This document shows positions 5,642 to 6,809 of a DNA stretch of 6,809 nucleotides, in pieces. The position numbers were made by a program, and so were the translations under genes. Source of the stretch: Burkholderiales bacterium (GTDB taxonomy: Bacteria > Pseudomonadota > Gammaproteobacteria > Burkholderiales > Casimicrobiaceae). Positions within the stretch are counted from its first letter, which is position 1. Each line of letters starts with the position of its first letter. The DNA lies in NCBI GenBank assembly GCA_025935435.1, contig JAICVH010000129.1:1-6809 (forward strand), written 5' to 3'. The notes below the pieces were generated by a model. The model saw nothing but the letters and a program-made list of their open reading frames with translations. It was not told the origin of the DNA and did not search any database.

Positions 5642-6809
5642 ATGAAGGGCATTCAATCGGCGTTGCTGGGGCTGGCGCTCCTTGCAGGGACGACCGGCGC
5701 GCTGGCGCAGAGCGAACAGTTCATTCCCGTGTTGTCGTATCGCGTCGGTCCGTATGCGGCGGGCGGCTCCGGCTATTACGGCGGCGCGATCGACTACTTC
5801 ACGCTGGTCAACATGACCGGCGGCATCAACGGCGTGAAGTTGACGTGGGAGGAGTGCGAAACCGAGTACAACGCATCGAAAGGCGTCGAGTGCTACGAGC
5901 GGCTCAAGAAGAAGAACGGCGGCGCGACGACGGTCGAGCCGCTGTCCACGGGCATCGCGTACGGCCTGTTCGATCGCGTCGCGCAGGACAAGATTCCGAT
6001 GACGACGTTCGGCTACGGGCTCGCGAGCTCCGCCGACGGCCGCGTGTACGACTGGGTGTTCCCGCTCGGCACGACGTATTGGGACCAGATGGCCGCGATG
6101 ATCGCGTACCTCGGGCAGAAGGAAGGCGGCGTCGAAAAGCTCAAGGGCAAGAAGATCGCGTTTCTCTACCATGACTCGGCGTACGGCAAGGAACCGATCC
6201 CGGTGCTGGATGCGCTGGCGTCGCGTTACGGTTACGAGACGCTGAAGATCCCGGTGACGCCGCCCGGCACGACGCAGGAATCGCAATGGCTGCAGATCCG
6301 GCAGGCGAAACCGGATTACGTGATCGTGTGGACGTACGGGGTGATGAGCACCGTGTCGCTGAAGACCGCGGCGAAGACCGGTTATCCGCGCGACAAGTTG
6401 CTCGGCGTCTGGTGGGCGGGCTCGGAGGAAGACGTCGTTCCGGCGAGCGATGCCGCAAAAGGCTACGTCAGTGCGTCGTTCACGGCGTCGGGAACCAACT
6501 TCCCGGTGATGCAGGACATCAAGAACAAGGTGTACGGGGCGAAGAAGGGCAACCTCGAAGATCCGAACCGCCTGGGCAACGTCATGTACACGCGTGGCGT
6601 GGTCTACGGGATGATCCTCGTCGAAGCGTTGCGCGTTGCGCAGAACCAGTTCGGCAAGGGCAAGGTGATGACGCCCGAGCAGCTGCGCTGGGGCCTCGAG
6701 CATCTGAATCTCACCGAAGCGCGGATCGCCCAACTGGGCGCACCGGGTCTGTTCCCGCCGATCAAGACGAGTTGCAGCGACCACGAGGGCTCGGGCATGG
6801 TCAAGTTCC
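5642..6809 (+). CDS. LivK-type periplasmic substrate-binding protein (3' end missing)
   Basis: This is the extracytoplasmic ligand receptor of the importer, of the type I periplasmic-binding fold (Peripla_BP_6/Leu-Ile-Val receptor type). The frame is open from ATG to the window edge, giving 389 complete residues; relatives are typically about 400-420, so only a short tail is missing. Residues 1-22 form a signal peptide: Lys2, a hydrophobic core, then A-L-A before Gln23. There is no lipobox cysteine, so the protein should be free in the periplasm. V-N-M-T-G-G-I-N-G-V-K (56-66) matches the family's N-x-x-G-G-I-x-G pattern. S-T-G at 102-104 lies where ligand contacts are usual, and Trp257-Trp258 (GVWWAG) lies in the second lobe. 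Cys72 and Cys84 are close enough to form a disulfide, and Cys378 is near the end. The text around 69-76 (WEECETEY) departs from classic LivK, in keeping with a non-standard ligand. The ligand is unknown. Confidence 0.92.
   Translation, partial: MKGIQSALLGLALLAGTTGALAQSEQFIPVLSYRVGPYAAGGSGYYGGAIDYFTLVNMTGGINGVKLTWEECETEYNASKGVECYERLKKKNGGATTVEPLSTGIAYGLFDRVAQDKIPMTTFGYGLASSADGRVYDWVFPLGTTYWDQMAAMIAYLGQKEGGVEKLKGKKIAFLYHDSAYGKEPIPVLDALASRYGYETLKIPVTPPGTTQESQWLQIRQAKPDYVIVWTYGVMSTVSLKTAAKTGYPRDKLLGVWWAGSEEDVVPASDAAKGYVSASFTASGTNFPVMQDIKNKVYGAKKGNLEDPNRLGNVMYTRGVVYGMILVEALRVAQNQFGKGKVMTPEQLRWGLEHLNLTEARIAQLGAPGLFPPIKTSCSDHEGSGMVKF

Noticed and set aside
5309..6784. 491-codon open frame on the minus strand
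   Set aside because: It is antisense to the binding-protein gene and the end of livM, both with clear family motifs. The Arg/His/Asp-rich translation is typical of a GC-rich shadow frame.
1..6809. Mobile elements, CRISPR arrays, tRNA or rRNA genes
   Set aside because: I saw no repeat-spacer pattern, transposase motif, terminal inverted repeats or RNA-gene signature; the window is almost fully occupied by protein genes on one strand.

Overview
The window looks like chromosomal DNA of a high-GC proteobacterium, most likely Burkholderia or a close relative in the Burkholderiaceae. That view rests on strong G/C preference at third codon positions, tight gene packing and the type of operon. It is inference from style, not from a species marker. 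All genes I can support lie on the + strand. The large open frames on the minus strand are composition shadows of these genes.

Layout: (1) Positions 1-164 hold the last 53 codons of a protein resembling the DUF885 family. (2) Positions 213-587 hold a small NTF2-like/SnoaL-fold protein. (3) After a 111-nt gap with a weak promoter candidate and a perfect 12-nt palindrome, an operon begins: a long-chain acyl-CoA-synthetase-type AMP-forming ligase (699-2642), a LivG-type ABC ATPase (2644-3495), a LivH-type permease (3492-4388, TTG start) and a LivM-type permease (4388-5464). (4) A 177-nt gap rich in inverted repeats follows. (5) A LivK-type periplasmic substrate-binding protein starts at 5642 and runs off the end of the window at 6809, probably missing only a few tens of residues.

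Together, genes 3-5 encode most of a branched-chain-amino-acid-type (HAAT) ABC importer plus a CoA ligase. The binding protein captures a ligand in the periplasm, LivH and LivM form the channel, and LivG powers it. The second ATPase (LivF) usual for this class is not in the window and is expected just downstream. A CoA ligase as first gene, coupled to the transporter genes, suggests import of a carboxylic acid (fatty, aromatic or similar) followed by CoA activation, rather than leucine uptake. The substrate cannot be read from the sequence.

I do not see a clearly new type of system. The points most worth a second look are the unknown substrate of the ligase-transporter unit, the palindrome in the leader of the ligase gene, and the hairpin cluster that separates the binding-protein gene from the membrane genes.
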